64,000 nucleotides of DNA, taken from Pseudosulfitobacter pseudonitzschiae. Lineage in GTDB: Bacteria; Pseudomonadota; Alphaproteobacteria; Rhodobacterales; Rhodobacteraceae. A model generated the notes under the pieces. The model had not been told where the DNA came from and did not search any database. It saw nothing but the letters and a program-made list of their open reading frames with translations. Where the stretch lies: NCBI RefSeq assembly GCF_900129395.1, contig NZ_FQVP01000001.1, forward strand, positions 855,964 to 919,963. Direction: 5' to 3'. Positions 1 through 9,602 of the stretch are shown piece after piece (positions within the stretch are counted from its first letter, which is position 1; the number at the start of each line of letters is the position of its first letter). A program made the position numbers and the translations under genes.

Positions 1-191
1 TCTCGATCTCGCCAAAGTCGCTGGCGGAATTCGACCGCATCTACGACGCGCTTGCCAAGGATGCGGAGCGCATCGAAATGGAACCCGACGAAACCTTCTG
101 GGCCGAGCGCTTTGCCATGTTCACCGACAAATACGGCACGCCCTGGATGCTGATGTTTGCCGGCAGCAAAGCGCAGGGATCATCGTCCTGA
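1..191 (+). CDS. VOC (PhnB-like) family protein, C-terminal part
   Basis: Only the last 62 codons are in the window; the frame is read back from the TGA at 189-191. The residues FWAERFAMFTDKYGTPWML match the terminal beta strands of PhnB/glyoxalase-fold (VOC) proteins, where the Glu and the F-G-x-P-W segment belong to the second half of the domain. The enzymatic role, if any, cannot be told from this fragment. It ends 43 bp before the 3' end of a convergent tRNA gene. Confidence 0.75.
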   Translation, partial: SISPKSLAEFDRIYDALAKDAERIEMEPDETFWAERFAMFTDKYGTPWMLMFAGSKAQGSSS

Positions 192-233
192 CGCATCGAG
201 CGCAGGAGAAATCAGTTTTTGAGAAGGAGAAGG

Positions 234-310
<77 letters not shown>

Positions 311-448
311 ACTAGGGGGCGGTATAGCTTTGAGGGTGCGGGGCTGCAATTGTTAAATCGCCCCGATGGTGCAGTTGTTGTGCACGGACGCAAAGCAAGA
401 CCTCCCCCGCCTGCCCCCCGGGATCGTTAGAGCCAAAAGACAACAGCC

Positions 449-1675
449 TCAGGCAAAAAGATCGTGGGCCAGTTCAAGCGCATCGACCAGCGCGTCGACC
501 TCTTGCGTGGTGTTGTACATGCCAAAGGATGCGCGGCACGTGGCGGTCAGGCCAAGGTGCTCCATCAGCGGTCCTGCGCAATGGTGGCCTGCGCGCACGG
601 CGACGCCCTTTTTGTCCAGAATCGTCGACACATCATGGGCATGGGCTGCGCCGTCCAGCGTAAAGCTGAAGATCGCGCCCTTGTCCGGGGTGGTGCCCTG
701 CACCTGCAACCAGTTCAGACCGCCAAGACGCTGCACCGCGTAATCGCGCAAGCTCGCCTCGTGGTCGGCAATCGCCTGCATTCCATGGCCCATCATATAG
801 TCCAGCGCAACGCCAAGGCCGATCATCTGCACGATGCCCGGCGTGCCCGCCTCGAACTTCATCGGCGGGTCGTTATAGGTCACCGTGTCCTTGGTCACCT
901 CGCGGATCATGTCGCCGCCGCCCATGAAAGGCTGCATTTCCCGCATCCGGTCGGGGTGCACATAGATCGCGCCCGAGCTGGAGGGACCATACAGCTTGTG
1001 GCCGGTGATGGCGTAGAAATCGACGCCCAGGTCCTGCACGTCCACCGGCATGTGTACGGCGGCCTGGCTGCCGTCAACCAGCACTGGCACGCCCTTGGCA
1101 TGGGCACCGGCGCAGATCGCTTTCACGTCCACATGGGTGCCCAGAACGTTGGACATATGGGTGACCGCGACCAGTTTTGTCTTGGGGCCAATGGCGTCAA
1201 TCACCGCCTGCGGGTCCAGCGCACCGGTGCTGTCCACGTCAACCCATTTCAGCACCACGCCCTGCCGTTCGCGCAAAAAGTGCCAGGGCACGATATTGGC
1301 ATGATGCTCCATGACGCTCAGCACGATCTCGTCGCCGGCCTGCAGGCGCGGCATGGCCCAGCCGTAGGCGACCATGTTGATCCCCTCGGTGGTGCCCGAG
1401 TTGAAGATGATGTCATCTTCGGAGCCTGCATTCAGGAACCGCGCGATGGTGCCGCGCACCGCCTCGTATTTGTCGGTGGCAAGGTTCGACAGGTAATGCA
1501 GCCCGCGGTGCACGTTGGCATATTCGTGGGAATAGGCCTGGGTGATCGCGTCGATCACCACCTGCGGCTTTTGCGCCGACGCACCGTTGTCGAGATAAAC
1601 CAGCGGCTTGCCGTTCACCTCGCGCGACAGGATCGGGAAATCGGCCCGTATTTTTGCAACATCATACATTGGCAT
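449..1675 (-). CDS. sufS: cysteine desulfurase SufS (class II)
   Basis: A PLP-dependent enzyme of about 406-408 residues that takes sulfur from L-cysteine as a persulfide for the SufBCD scaffold. The PLP lysine is visible in the segment AITGHKLYGP (near residue 225), and the active-site cysteine in RAGHHCAGP near the C-terminus, in the position typical of SufS. It is the last gene of the leftward suf operon and overlaps the preceding membrane-protein gene by 14 bp, which suggests translational coupling. Two in-frame ATGs (1675 and 1669) are possible; neither has a strong ribosome binding site. Confidence 0.95.
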   Translation of the reverse strand: MPMYDVAKIRADFPILSREVNGKPLVYLDNGASAQKPQVVIDAITQAYSHEYANVHRGLHYLSNLATDKYEAVRGTIARFLNAGSEDDIIFNSGTTEGINMVAYGWAMPRLQAGDEIVLSVMEHHANIVPWHFLRERQGVVLKWVDVDSTGALDPQAVIDAIGPKTKLVAVTHMSNVLGTHVDVKAICAGAHAKGVPVLVDGSQAAVHMPVDVQDLGVDFYAITGHKLYGPSSSGAIYVHPDRMREMQPFMGGGDMIREVTKDTVTYNDPPMKFEAGTPGIVQMIGLGVALDYMMGHGMQAIADHEASLRDYAVQRLGGLNWLQVQGTTPDKGAIFSFTLDGAAHAHDVSTILDKKGVAVRAGHHCAGPLMEHLGLTATCRASFGMYNTTQEVDALVDALELAHDLFA

Positions 1676-2258
1676 CCAGCCCCCAAACGCCCAGCCCCGT
1701 CACGGCCAGCAATACAATTATCCCGAAGACAAGACCGATCATCAGGGCGACCATCAGCCCAAAGGCCTTCCAGGCGGACGAAAAGGACAGGGCCTGTGCA
1801 ACGAAATTGGCCATGACCCACAGTCCGATGAACATGGCCGCCATTGCGAACATGCCCGCCAATGCAGGCGAGATCAGCGCAATCACGACCACCACTGCCT
1901 GTGCCGCCGCACGCAGGGCCTGCAACCACGTCACCACGATTGCGACGTCTTCCAGTTCACCTTGCCCGCCGACAGCCCGACCGGCCCACAGCAGCGCGTG
2001 AACCGTCACCACCATTCCGCCCGCCAGCAGGATGAACAGCATCAGCGGGTTCATCATGATCGACGGCAACGGCACCGGCGACGGGAACAACAGCTCGGAC
2101 ACACCGGCAAGAATCGCATTACAGCAACTGACCAGCGCCAGCGCCGTCCAGATCACGCCACGGGGCAATTGCCAGTTGATCAACTGTGCTGCCGCCGCGC
2201 GCGGGTTGCGCAAGGTCAGCACCGCCAGCCCGCCCCAATCGGTATTTCCCAAGGTCAT
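1662..2258 (-). CDS. YIP1-type multi-pass membrane protein
   Basis: A protein of 198 residues, largely hydrophobic, with about five predicted membrane segments, resembling the YIP1 family found beside suf genes in Rhodobacteraceae. The start is the ATG at 2258, because it overlaps the stop of the upstream gene as ATGA. It is embedded between sufD and sufS, so it is co-transcribed with the Fe-S assembly genes. A role in that pathway is only inferred from position; no catalytic motif is evident. Confidence 0.8.
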   Translation of the reverse strand: MTLGNTDWGGLAVLTLRNPRAAAAQLINWQLPRGVIWTALALVSCCNAILAGVSELLFPSPVPLPSIMMNPLMLFILLAGGMVVTVHALLWAGRAVGGQGELEDVAIVVTWLQALRAAAQAVVVVIALISPALAGMFAMAAMFIGLWVMANFVAQALSFSSAWKAFGLMVALMIGLVFGIIVLLAVTGLGVWGLDANV

Positions 2259-2740
2259 GCCTGTGCCCTTTCCTGAGCAAGCGAACCGCCGATCCAGAAC
2301 CAGCCGAACACCGTCAGCCAGACAACGCCCACAGACGTTAGCGCGGGGCCGGCACCGATAAAGCCCGCGACCAGGCCGTGCAGCAGGATCAGCGGGCTGG
2401 AGGCCAGAACCGCCCAGAACAGCGCCAGCCGCGCGCCATATCCGGTGCCGCGCCCGCCCAGCACGCGCCCCAGAAGCCGCGCGAAAAAGGCCAGCACATA
2501 GAGCACCAGCGGCATGATAAAGATCCACGCCAGCAGCGTGCCCCCCATCAGCATCTGGAAATCCTGCCCCGTCAGATGCGCCTCGCGCGACAGACGCGGC
2601 AGTTGTGCGACGAAGACGATCAGACAGCCCGCCATCACATAGACCAGCGCACGATCCTCACGTGGCCCCTGCGCCAGCAGCCTGCGGATCACCGCGGCCG
2701 GCCCCCGGTAGGAGGCCACGATGTCGGTTGTGACAGCCAT
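2255..2740 (-). CDS. small YIP1-like membrane protein in the suf operon
   Basis: A protein of 161 residues with four or five hydrophobic helices and a short charged loop after the first. It starts at an ATG overlapping the sufD stop by one base (TGATG) and ends overlapping the next gene as ATGA, so three genes are coupled head to tail. The similarity in size and hydrophobic pattern to its neighbour suggests a paired membrane complex. The function is unknown. Confidence 0.8.
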   Translation of the reverse strand: MAVTTDIVASYRGPAAVIRRLLAQGPREDRALVYVMAGCLIVFVAQLPRLSREAHLTGQDFQMLMGGTLLAWIFIMPLVLYVLAFFARLLGRVLGGRGTGYGARLALFWAVLASSPLILLHGLVAGFIGAGPALTSVGVVWLTVFGWFWIGGSLAQERAQA

Positions 2741-4023
2741 CAGCTGCGGTGACGCTCTAGCCAGCCCGACATGCGGGTTTCGATGTCGGCGCGCAGGTCC
2801 TCGTTCTCGATCTCCTGCACAGCTTCGGCAAGAAATGCCAAGGTCAGCAGGTTGGTGGCGGCCTCTTCCGGCACGCCGCGCGAACGCAGGTAGAACAGCG
2901 CCTCTTCGTCGATCGCGCCCGAGGTCGAGCCATGCGAACAGGCCACATCGTCGGCGTAGATCTCAAGCTCGGGCTTGGCCAGAAACTGGCTGTCACCGTC
3001 CAGCAACAGAGATTGGCTGATCTGATAACCGTCGGTTTTCTGTGCACCCGCCTTGACCAGGATCTTGCCCTGGAACACGCCTGTGGCGCCGTTGCGCAGC
3101 ACCTTCTTGAACACTTGGCGGCTTTCGCAGTTCACCGCGTCATGGGTCACGAACACCGTGTCGTCATGGTGGAAATCACCGTCCCCCACACAGGCACCGG
3201 CCACATGGGCCACCGCGTCGTCGCCGGTCAGTTCCAGCACGCATTCATTGCGGGTCAGCTTGCCATTGGCCGTCAGGGTGAAGGATTTGAACGTGCTTTC
3301 CGTGCCCAGACGTCCGAACACATGGGTCGCGGCCAGCCGTTGATGATCCCGCCCCTGGGTGCGGACGTGGTGAAAGGCGGCATTGTCGGCCACGTCCACT
3401 TCCATCACCGTGCCCAGACGCGCCGCCGCCGGACCGCTTTCCAGCAGGGTCAGCGATGCGCCCTGCTCCAGCTTGACCACGTGGTGCAGCATCACATCGG
3501 CGTCGTCGCTTGTGCGATTGTAGATCACGTTCACCGGCTTGGACGGGTTGCCCGTCACGCGGATCAGCAAACCGTCAGTGGCAAAGGCCGTGACCAGCGC
3601 CGCAAGAGGCCGCGCCACGGGCGTTTGCCCAGCGGTTTCCAGCGTGCCGTGCAGCGATTGGGCCCAGTGGATGTCAGCGGAAGTATCGGCCAGACGGCTG
3701 ATCTCGATCCCCTCCAGCGCCAGGTCGTCCGAGGCATCGGCGTCGAACACGCCATCCACGAACACTGCACGCAGGCACGGTTGGCCGTCCATCAACGGTG
3801 CGTCGTCGTTGTCAAAGACCTCGGCCACGGGGGCAGACACCTGCACCAGCGCATCGGGGCGGGTGAATTTCCAATACTCGTCCCGACGACCCGGCATGCC
3901 CATCGCCCGCAGGCGCGTCAGCGCGTCGGCACGCGATGCCGCGGACCAGCCGTCTTGCGGCAGGTCCAGCGTGTCGATCCGCGCCTCGGTCTCGGCCGTG
4001 TTGATCTGTTTCTTGACCGCCAT
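2740..4023 (-). CDS. sufD: Fe-S cluster assembly protein SufD
   Basis: A protein of 427 residues, the usual SufD length. The beta-helix core and the C-terminal helical tail with the segment SHGSTSGAIDEEALFYLRSRG, common to SufB and SufD, are readable. SufD pairs with SufB and the ATPase SufC in the SufBC2D scaffold, in the cytoplasm. The start ATG shares one base with the sufC stop (TAATG), consistent with stoichiometric coupled translation. Confidence 0.95.
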   Translation of the reverse strand: MAVKKQINTAETEARIDTLDLPQDGWSAASRADALTRLRAMGMPGRRDEYWKFTRPDALVQVSAPVAEVFDNDDAPLMDGQPCLRAVFVDGVFDADASDDLALEGIEISRLADTSADIHWAQSLHGTLETAGQTPVARPLAALVTAFATDGLLIRVTGNPSKPVNVIYNRTSDDADVMLHHVVKLEQGASLTLLESGPAAARLGTVMEVDVADNAAFHHVRTQGRDHQRLAATHVFGRLGTESTFKSFTLTANGKLTRNECVLELTGDDAVAHVAGACVGDGDFHHDDTVFVTHDAVNCESRQVFKKVLRNGATGVFQGKILVKAGAQKTDGYQISQSLLLDGDSQFLAKPELEIYADDVACSHGSTSGAIDEEALFYLRSRGVPEEAATNLLTLAFLAEAVQEIENEDLRADIETRMSGWLERHRS

Positions 4024-4778
4024 TACACCACCTCGGACAGGATATCTGCGTAGCCGTTGTTCTCGACTTCCAGTGCCAGCTCGGGGCCGCCGGTCTTGAT
4101 GATGCGGCCATCGGCCATGATGTGCACCACGTCGGGTTTGATGTGGTCCAGCAGACGCTGGTAGTGGGTGATCACAAGGAACCCGCGCCCTTCATCACGC
4201 AGCGCGTTCACACCTTCGGAAACCAGCTTCATCGCGTCAACGTCCAGACCGGAATCCGTTTCGTCCAGGATGCACATCTTGGGCTCAAGCATCGCCATCT
4301 GCAGGATTTCGTTGCGCTTTTTCTCGCCGCCCGAGAAACCGACGTTGACGGGGCGTTTCAGCATGTCGGCGTCGATCTTCAGGGTTTTTGCCTTTTCGCG
4401 GATCACTTTCAGGAACTCGGCGGCGCTCATTTCCACTTCGCCGCGTGCCTTGCGCTGTGCGTTCACAGCGGTGCGCAGGAAGGTCATGTTGCCCACACCG
4501 GGGATTTCGACGGGGTATTGGAACGCCAGAAACAGACCGGCGGCGGCGCGTTCTTCGGGTTCGATGTCCAGCAGGTCAACGTCACCCAGATGCGCGGTGC
4601 CTTCGGTCACTTCGTACCCCGGACGACCCGCCAGAACATAGGACAGCGTGGATTTGCCCGAGCCGTTGGGGCCCATGATCGCGTGCACTTTGCCCGGTTC
4701 GACCTCAAGGTTCACACCCTTCAGGATCTGCTTGTCTTCTTCTTCAAGTTGCACGTGCAAGTTATTGATTTTCAACAT
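4023..4778 (-). CDS. sufC: Fe-S cluster assembly ATPase SufC
   Basis: An ABC-type ATPase of 251 residues. The Walker A motif GPNGSGKST, signature FSGGEKKR, Walker B segment CILDETDSGLD and switch histidine (VITHY) are all present, and the protein lacks membrane helices as expected for SufC. The ATG at 4778 is preferred over an upstream ATG at 4796 because AAAGAGA lies a few bases upstream and the protein then begins MLKINNL, the family norm. It powers cluster assembly on SufBD. Confidence 0.95.
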   Translation of the reverse strand: MLKINNLHVQLEEEDKQILKGVNLEVEPGKVHAIMGPNGSGKSTLSYVLAGRPGYEVTEGTAHLGDVDLLDIEPEERAAAGLFLAFQYPVEIPGVGNMTFLRTAVNAQRKARGEVEMSAAEFLKVIREKAKTLKIDADMLKRPVNVGFSGGEKKRNEILQMAMLEPKMCILDETDSGLDVDAMKLVSEGVNALRDEGRGFLVITHYQRLLDHIKPDVVHIMADGRIIKTGGPELALEVENNGYADILSEVV

Positions 4779-4805
4779 ATAAGTCTCTTTCTTCATCTCC
4801 GGGCG

Positions 4806-5606
4806 TCAGGCTGACGCCATATGCGGTGCGGCACGCAACGGTGCCGGGAATGTGGTTTTCAGGGCGGCGCGGGCGCGCTTGATACCATGCGCATAGGCCT
4901 GCGGTGGCTGGGCAGAAGCGCGGTCGAAGTCAGCAATATCACCCATGGCGACGGGCGCAATCAGGCTGCGGCCCACGCCGGCGGCGTAGTCGTGGTATTT
5001 CAGATGGCCTTGCCCTGTGGGCGTCACCCACGTGTTCGGAACGCCATAGGCATCGGCCACGATCAGCCCATGCAGCGAAGACGCGAACACATGCGCACAG
5101 GATGCAATCTGGCGGCAGACCTCGGCGGCGTCGCCACGCGGGTCGATCAGCAGATAGCCCAGATCGGCAGCCAACGCGGCCGCCGCGTCCACAAGCGTGT
5201 GATGCGGCACGATCCCGATGCGGTCGCTGCGTTCGGGTACATCTGTGACCACCTCGGAAATCAGCAGACCGGGGTCGCCAAAGCTGTCGGTCTCGATCTG
5301 CAACAGCGCCGCCGAAATCGGTCCGCGTACCGCCGCGATCTGAACATGCGGCAGGAAATCGCGATTCACAGGCGCCAGCATTCCGCTGCCCCAGATCCAC
5401 GGCTTCACGCCGTCGGCCCGCGCGTCTTGATGCGCACGCCGTGCCACTTGGATGATCGAACCGATGGCGAACAAGTCAGCCTTGCCCGCACCCGCATGGG
5501 TCACGGGGCGGCCCGACACATGGGCCACCACCATGGCAGAGATCGCGTCACCGAAATTCGGCACCGCCTTCCACCAATGCAAGGCTATGGGATCACCCGC
5601 CGTCAT
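4806..5606 (-). CDS. polysaccharide pyruvyl transferase-like protein inside the suf operon
   Basis: A protein of 266 residues that opens with the segment NFGDAIS, typical of the polysaccharide pyruvyl transferase superfamily (compare NxGD at the start of CsaB/WcaK-type enzymes). It also carries VRGPIS and FASSLHGLIVADAYGVP, the conserved RGP and SSLHG motifs of that family. Such enzymes normally add pyruvate to surface sugars. Here the gene lies 3 bp after sufB and 27 bp before sufC, so it is surely co-transcribed with Fe-S assembly genes, which is unexpected for an envelope enzyme. No membrane segment is seen. Confidence 0.8.
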   Translation of the reverse strand: MTAGDPIALHWWKAVPNFGDAISAMVVAHVSGRPVTHAGAGKADLFAIGSIIQVARRAHQDARADGVKPWIWGSGMLAPVNRDFLPHVQIAAVRGPISAALLQIETDSFGDPGLLISEVVTDVPERSDRIGIVPHHTLVDAAAALAADLGYLLIDPRGDAAEVCRQIASCAHVFASSLHGLIVADAYGVPNTWVTPTGQGHLKYHDYAAGVGRSLIAPVAMGDIADFDRASAQPPQAYAHGIKRARAALKTTFPAPLRAAPHMASA

Positions 5607-5609
5607 GAA

Positions 5610-7136
5610 TCAGCCCACCGACCCTTCCAGCGAAATCGCGACAAGCGCCTGGGCTTCCATCGCAAATTCCATCGGCAGCGCCTGCAACACGTCCTTGCAG
5701 AAGCCGTTGACGACCAGCGCCACAGCCTCTTCCTCGTCCATCCCGCGCGACCGGCAATAGAACAACTGATCGTCGTCCACCTTGGAGGTTGTCGCCTCGT
5801 GCTCGACGCGGCTCGAGTTGTTCTTGACCTCGATGTAGGGCACCGTGTGCGCCCCGCATTTGTCACCGATCAGCAGGCTGTCACACTGGGTATAGTTGCG
5901 CGATTCCTTGGCCTTTGGGTGCATCGACACAAGCCCGCGATAGGTGTTCTGCGCCTTGCCCGCGCTGATCCCCTTGGACACGATCCGCGACTTGGTCCGC
6001 TTGCCCAGATGGACCATCTTGGTGCCGGTGTCGGCCTGCTGCATGTTGTTGGCGATGGCGATGGAATAAAACTCGCCCTGTGAATCGTCCCCGCGCAGAA
6101 TGCACGACGGGTATTTCCACGTCACGGCAGATCCGGTTTCCACCTGGGTCCACATCACCTTGGCCCGGTCGCCCCGGCAATCGGCGCGTTTGGTCACAAA
6201 GTTATAGATGCCGCCCTTGCCGTTCTCGTCACCGGGATACCAGTTCTGAACGGTCGAATATTTCACTTCGGCGTCTTCTTCGATGATGATCTCGACCACG
6301 GCGGCGTGCAGTTGCGCGATGTCGCGTGCGGGTGCGGTACACCCTTCCAGATAGGACACATAGCTGCCCTTGTCGGCGATGATCAGCGTGCGTTCAAACT
6401 GGCCGGTGTTTTCCGCGTTGATGCGGAAATAGGTCGACAGCTCCATCGGGCAGCGCACGCCCGGCGGCACGTAAACGAACGAGCCGTCCGAGAACACGGC
6501 AGAGTTCAGCGTGGCATAAAAGTTGTCGCTGACAGGGACGACCGAGCCCAGATATTTCTTCACCAGATCGGGATATTCGCGGATCGCTTCCGAGATCGAG
6601 CAGAAGATCACACCGGCCTTTTTCAACTCGGCCTGGAACGTCGTGCCGACGGATACGGAATCAAAAACCGCATCCACAGCCACCTTGCGCCCTTCGGCGG
6701 GGGCGTTTTCCGCGCCCTCGACGCCGGCCAGGATCATCTGTTCCTTCAGCGGAATGCCCAGCTTTGCATAGGTTTCCAGCAGCTTGGGGTCGACCTCGTC
6801 CAGCGACTTGGGCTTCACGGCCATGCTTTTGGGGCGGGCATAGTAGTACTGGTCCTGAAAGTCGATTTCGGGATAGTCGACCATCGCCCAGTCAGGCTCT
6901 TCCTTGGTCAGCCAGCGCTCATAGGCCTCCAGCCGCCATTCGGTCATCCACGCCGGTTCTTCGTTCTTCTCGGAAATCAGCTTTACGATGTCCGGTGTCA
7001 GCCCCTTGGGCGCATAGTCCATCTCGATGTCGGTGTTCCAGCCGTGCTTGTAAGCACCGCCCACCTCGCGGACCGCGTCAACGGTCTCCTGGTCGACACC
7101 CTCTTTAACGCCGTCATTTTCCAATACTTTGTCCAA
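5610..7136 (-). CDS. sufB: Fe-S cluster assembly protein SufB
   Basis: A protein of 508 residues, the usual SufB length. The core scaffold of the SUF system is recognisable from the N-terminal Glu-rich helix region, the segment [15 protein letters not shown], the cluster-region cysteines (for example YLEGCTAP and [11 protein letters not shown]) and the C-terminal SRGMDEEEA helix shared with SufD. It follows the iscS-like gene by 31 bp and begins with ATG at 7136. Confidence 0.96.
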   Translation of the reverse strand: MDKVLENDGVKEGVDQETVDAVREVGGAYKHGWNTDIEMDYAPKGLTPDIVKLISEKNEEPAWMTEWRLEAYERWLTKEEPDWAMVDYPEIDFQDQYYYARPKSMAVKPKSLDEVDPKLLETYAKLGIPLKEQMILAGVEGAENAPAEGRKVAVDAVFDSVSVGTTFQAELKKAGVIFCSISEAIREYPDLVKKYLGSVVPVSDNFYATLNSAVFSDGSFVYVPPGVRCPMELSTYFRINAENTGQFERTLIIADKGSYVSYLEGCTAPARDIAQLHAAVVEIIIEEDAEVKYSTVQNWYPGDENGKGGIYNFVTKRADCRGDRAKVMWTQVETGSAVTWKYPSCILRGDDSQGEFYSIAIANNMQQADTGTKMVHLGKRTKSRIVSKGISAGKAQNTYRGLVSMHPKAKESRNYTQCDSLLIGDKCGAHTVPYIEVKNNSSRVEHEATTSKVDDDQLFYCRSRGMDEEEAVALVVNGFCKDVLQALPMEFAMEAQALVAISLEGSVG

Positions 7137-7167
7137 ACCAGACTTCCTTCTATTAAGGCGCCACGCA

Positions 7168-8238
7168 TCAAGCGGCGCGCGCCTCGTGTTTTCTCAGCTT
7201 GCCGGTCCATGCATCAATGAACCGCAGCACATCATCCTCTGTCGTCTCCAGCCCCAGCGACACGCGCAGCGCACTGGCAGCATCGGCGGGCACAAATCCC
7301 ATCGCGGTCAGCACCCGGCTGGCGCGCACCTTGCCGCTGGAACAGGCAGACCCTGCAGACACCGCAAACCCTGCAAGGTCCATCTGCATCACTTGCGTCT
7401 CGCCCTTCCATCCGGGGGTGACGAAACAGCTGGTGTTGGGCAGCCTGTGGGGCACAGACAGCGATTCTGCGCCGCCCCTATCTTTCCCGACAAAAATAGT
7501 CTTCTTTGACGCAGCCTCAAGACCGTTTTCTAGAATATTTCTAAGTTCCGCAACCCGGTCCCAGCGGCCCTCTGCCACATCGCGCACAGCCGCCTTGGCT
7601 GCGGCGGCAAAACCCACCATGCCGATGATGTTTTCCGTGCCTGACCGACGGCCCATTTCCTGCCCGCCGCCCTTGATCTGCGCGGGCACTTCCTGCCCCC
7701 GCCGCAAGACCAGCGCGCCGATGCCCTTTGGCCCACCCAGCTTGTGCGCCGACACCAAGGCCATGCGCGCACCCGAGGCCATGAAATCCAGCGGCATCTT
7801 GCCAAAGACCTGTGTCATGTCGCACACAGCGATCCCGGCGGGCACATTCTGGATCACACCGGTTTCGGAATTTGCCAGTTGCAACACCGACGCACCCGCA
7901 TCTTCGACGGTTACGCGCCCTTGCGCATCCACCGCCAGTGCATCGCGCACCCAGGCACCGACCGCATCGTGTTCCACCGCAGCACCCGCCAGATCACGCC
8001 CCGCACAGGCCAGCCCCGCCGCCTCGGTCGCGCCCGAGGTGAAAACGATATCCGCCTCGACCGCCCCCAGCGCCTCGGCCACATCCGCGCGCGCACGCTC
8101 CATCAGCGACTTGGCCGCGCGCCCTTCGGCGTGGACGCTGGAGGGATTGCCCACAACGTCCATCGCCGCGATCATCGCCGCGCGCGCCTCGGCCCGCAAA
8201 GGGCTGGTTGCATTGTGATCCAGATAGACCCGCATCAT
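7168..8238 (-). CDS. cysteine desulfurase, IscS/NifS-like
   Basis: A class V aminotransferase of about 356 residues. The PLP lysine is in [11 protein letters not shown] and the catalytic cysteine in [10 protein letters not shown], both in the class I (IscS/NifS) context, unlike the SufS at the operon's end. The true start is one of two adjacent ATGs (8238 or 8235, [11 protein letters not shown]), preceded by AGAGAAAG; a longer frame to 8328 lacks a ribosome site. The operon therefore encodes two desulfurases of different classes, an arrangement known in alphaproteobacterial suf loci. Confidence 0.93.
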   Translation of the reverse strand: MMRVYLDHNATSPLRAEARAAMIAAMDVVGNPSSVHAEGRAAKSLMERARADVAEALGAVEADIVFTSGATEAAGLACAGRDLAGAAVEHDAVGAWVRDALAVDAQGRVTVEDAGASVLQLANSETGVIQNVPAGIAVCDMTQVFGKMPLDFMASGARMALVSAHKLGGPKGIGALVLRRGQEVPAQIKGGGQEMGRRSGTENIIGMVGFAAAAKAAVRDVAEGRWDRVAELRNILENGLEAASKKTIFVGKDRGGAESLSVPHRLPNTSCFVTPGWKGETQVMQMDLAGFAVSAGSACSSGKVRASRVLTAMGFVPADAASALRVSLGLETTEDDVLRFIDAWTGKLRKHEARAA

Positions 8239-8308
8239 ACTTTCTCTGGTTAAATACCTCCCGTAGGGCTCCCACGGGAACAGGGGCCGCGCCCCCATAA
8301 CTTCGACC

Positions 8309-8767
8309 TTATTCGTCCACCAGCGCAAACAGGTTCGGCACTGCCGGACAGGGGGCCAGTTCGTTGTCGATCACATCTGACAGCCGCGTCTGATGCAGGA
8401 ACACGTAGACATGCGCGCTCAACCCCTCCCACAGGCGGTTGTTCAGCGACTGCGCCCGACTGCCCGACGTGCCACCCGACACCCCTGCCCCCTTGTGCAT
8501 CGCGTCGACCTTTTCATCGACGGCCTCCAGCACATCGACGACACGGATTTCGGACGCAGGCCGCGCAAGCCGATAGCCGCCCCCCGGACCGCGCACCGAC
8601 ATCACCAGCTTGGCGCGGCGCAGTTTGACAAAGAGCTGTTCCAGATAGGGCAACGACACCGACTGGCGGGTCGCAATATCCCCAAGGCTGACCAAAGTCC
8701 CCTCGGGCTGCAACGCAATGTCGGACAGCGCCACCATCGCGTAGCGTCCTTTTGTCGACAGCTTCAT
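8309..8767 (-). CDS. iscR: Rrf2-family regulator, IscR-type
   Basis: A transcription factor of 152 residues with an N-terminal winged helix (MKLSTKGRYAMVAL) characteristic of IscR/Rrf2. The three-cysteine cluster motif of Escherichia coli IscR is absent: only one cysteine (in ELAPCPAVPN) remains. That agrees with the atypical IscR described in Rhodobacter sphaeroides, which still binds an Fe-S cluster. The start at 8767 has a strong GAGGAGG ribosome site. It heads the suf operon, which it most likely controls together with Irr. Confidence 0.93.
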   Translation of the reverse strand: MKLSTKGRYAMVALSDIALQPEGTLVSLGDIATRQSVSLPYLEQLFVKLRRAKLVMSVRGPGGGYRLARPASEIRVVDVLEAVDEKVDAMHKGAGVSGGTSGSRAQSLNNRLWEGLSAHVYVFLHQTRLSDVIDNELAPCPAVPNLFALVDE

Positions 8768-8872
8768 TCTTTGCCTCCTCAAAGTCCGCTGAACGCAGTG
8801 ACAGATTGACCTCTGCGCGCCAAGGGCCTACATCAATTCGAACCGCAAGGGACAGAGCTGTCCGTTGCTTCA

Positions 8873-8889
8873 TTTAGAACCGTTCTAAG
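8873..8889. promoter_or_regulatory. Irr box (ICE motif) upstream of iscR-suf
   Basis: The 17-mer TTTAGAACCGTTCTAAG matches the published Irr box consensus TTTAGAA-N3-TTCTAAA at 13 of 14 defined positions. It lies about 105 bp upstream of iscR and 60 bp upstream of the divergent hydrolase gene. Iron- and heme-responsive control of the suf operon by Irr is therefore likely; an effect on the divergent gene is possible. Confidence 0.8.
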
Positions 8890-8948
8890 GTAACTGAGCG
8901 ATTTCGTCAAGAAATCCGGTCCTTGAAACGCCAAATCACAGGATGCCC

Positions 8949-9602
8949 ATGCCCGAGGTCATTTTTCCCGGACCCGAAGGCCGCCTCGAAGGCCGCTATC
9001 ACCCGCAAAAAGAACGTGACGCCCCGATTGCAATCGTTCTGCATCCCCACCCCCAGTTCGGCGGCACGATGAATCACAAGGTGGTTCACCGTATGCACTA
9101 TGCGTTCTACAATATGGGTTTCACCGTTCTGCGGTTCAACTTCCGTGGCGTGGGCCGCAGCCAGGGTGAATACGATCAGGGCATCGGCGAATTGTCGGAT
9201 GCCGCCTCGGCGCTCGATTACCTGCAGTCGATGAACAACAACTCGAAGCATTGCTGGGTCGCGGGCTTTTCCTTCGGCGCGTGGATCGGGATGCAGCTGC
9301 TGATGCGCCGCCCCGAGATCACCGGCTTTATCTCGGTCTCACCGCCTGCGAACATGTACGACTTTTCGTTCCTGGCGCCCTGCCCGGCATCGGGTCTGGT
9401 GATCAACGGCACCGCCGACCGCGTGGCCCCGCCCGCCGACACAACGGCGCTGGTGAACAAGCTGCACGAGCAAAAGGGCATCACCATCACCCACACCGAG
9501 GTCGAAGGCGCCGGCCACTTCTTTGAAGAGCCGCACCTTGACACCCTGATCGGCGCCACAACCGATTATGTGAAACGCCGCCTGACGGAAAACAGCCGCT
9601 GA
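8949..9602 (+). CDS. alpha/beta hydrolase (COG2945-like)
   Basis: A protein of about 217 residues of the dienelactone-hydrolase/serine-hydrolase fold. The nucleophile elbow is GFSFG, with the acid residue in NGTADRVAPP and the catalytic histidine in GAGHFFEE. The second ATG (8949, MPEVIFPGPEG) is preferred to the one at 8943 because AGGA precedes it. It is the first gene of a rightward trio and is transcribed away from iscR. The substrate is unknown. Confidence 0.85.
   Translation: MPEVIFPGPEGRLEGRYHPQKERDAPIAIVLHPHPQFGGTMNHKVVHRMHYAFYNMGFTVLRFNFRGVGRSQGEYDQGIGELSDAASALDYLQSMNNNSKHCWVAGFSFGAWIGMQLLMRRPEITGFISVSPPANMYDFSFLAPCPASGLVINGTADRVAPPADTTALVNKLHEQKGITITHTEVEGAGHFFEEPHLDTLIGATTDYVKRRLTENSR

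Noticed and set aside
464..1816. Long plus-strand frame of 450 codons opposite sufS
   Set aside because: It is the antisense shadow of sufS in GC-rich DNA, rich in His and Arg, without ribosome site or family match.
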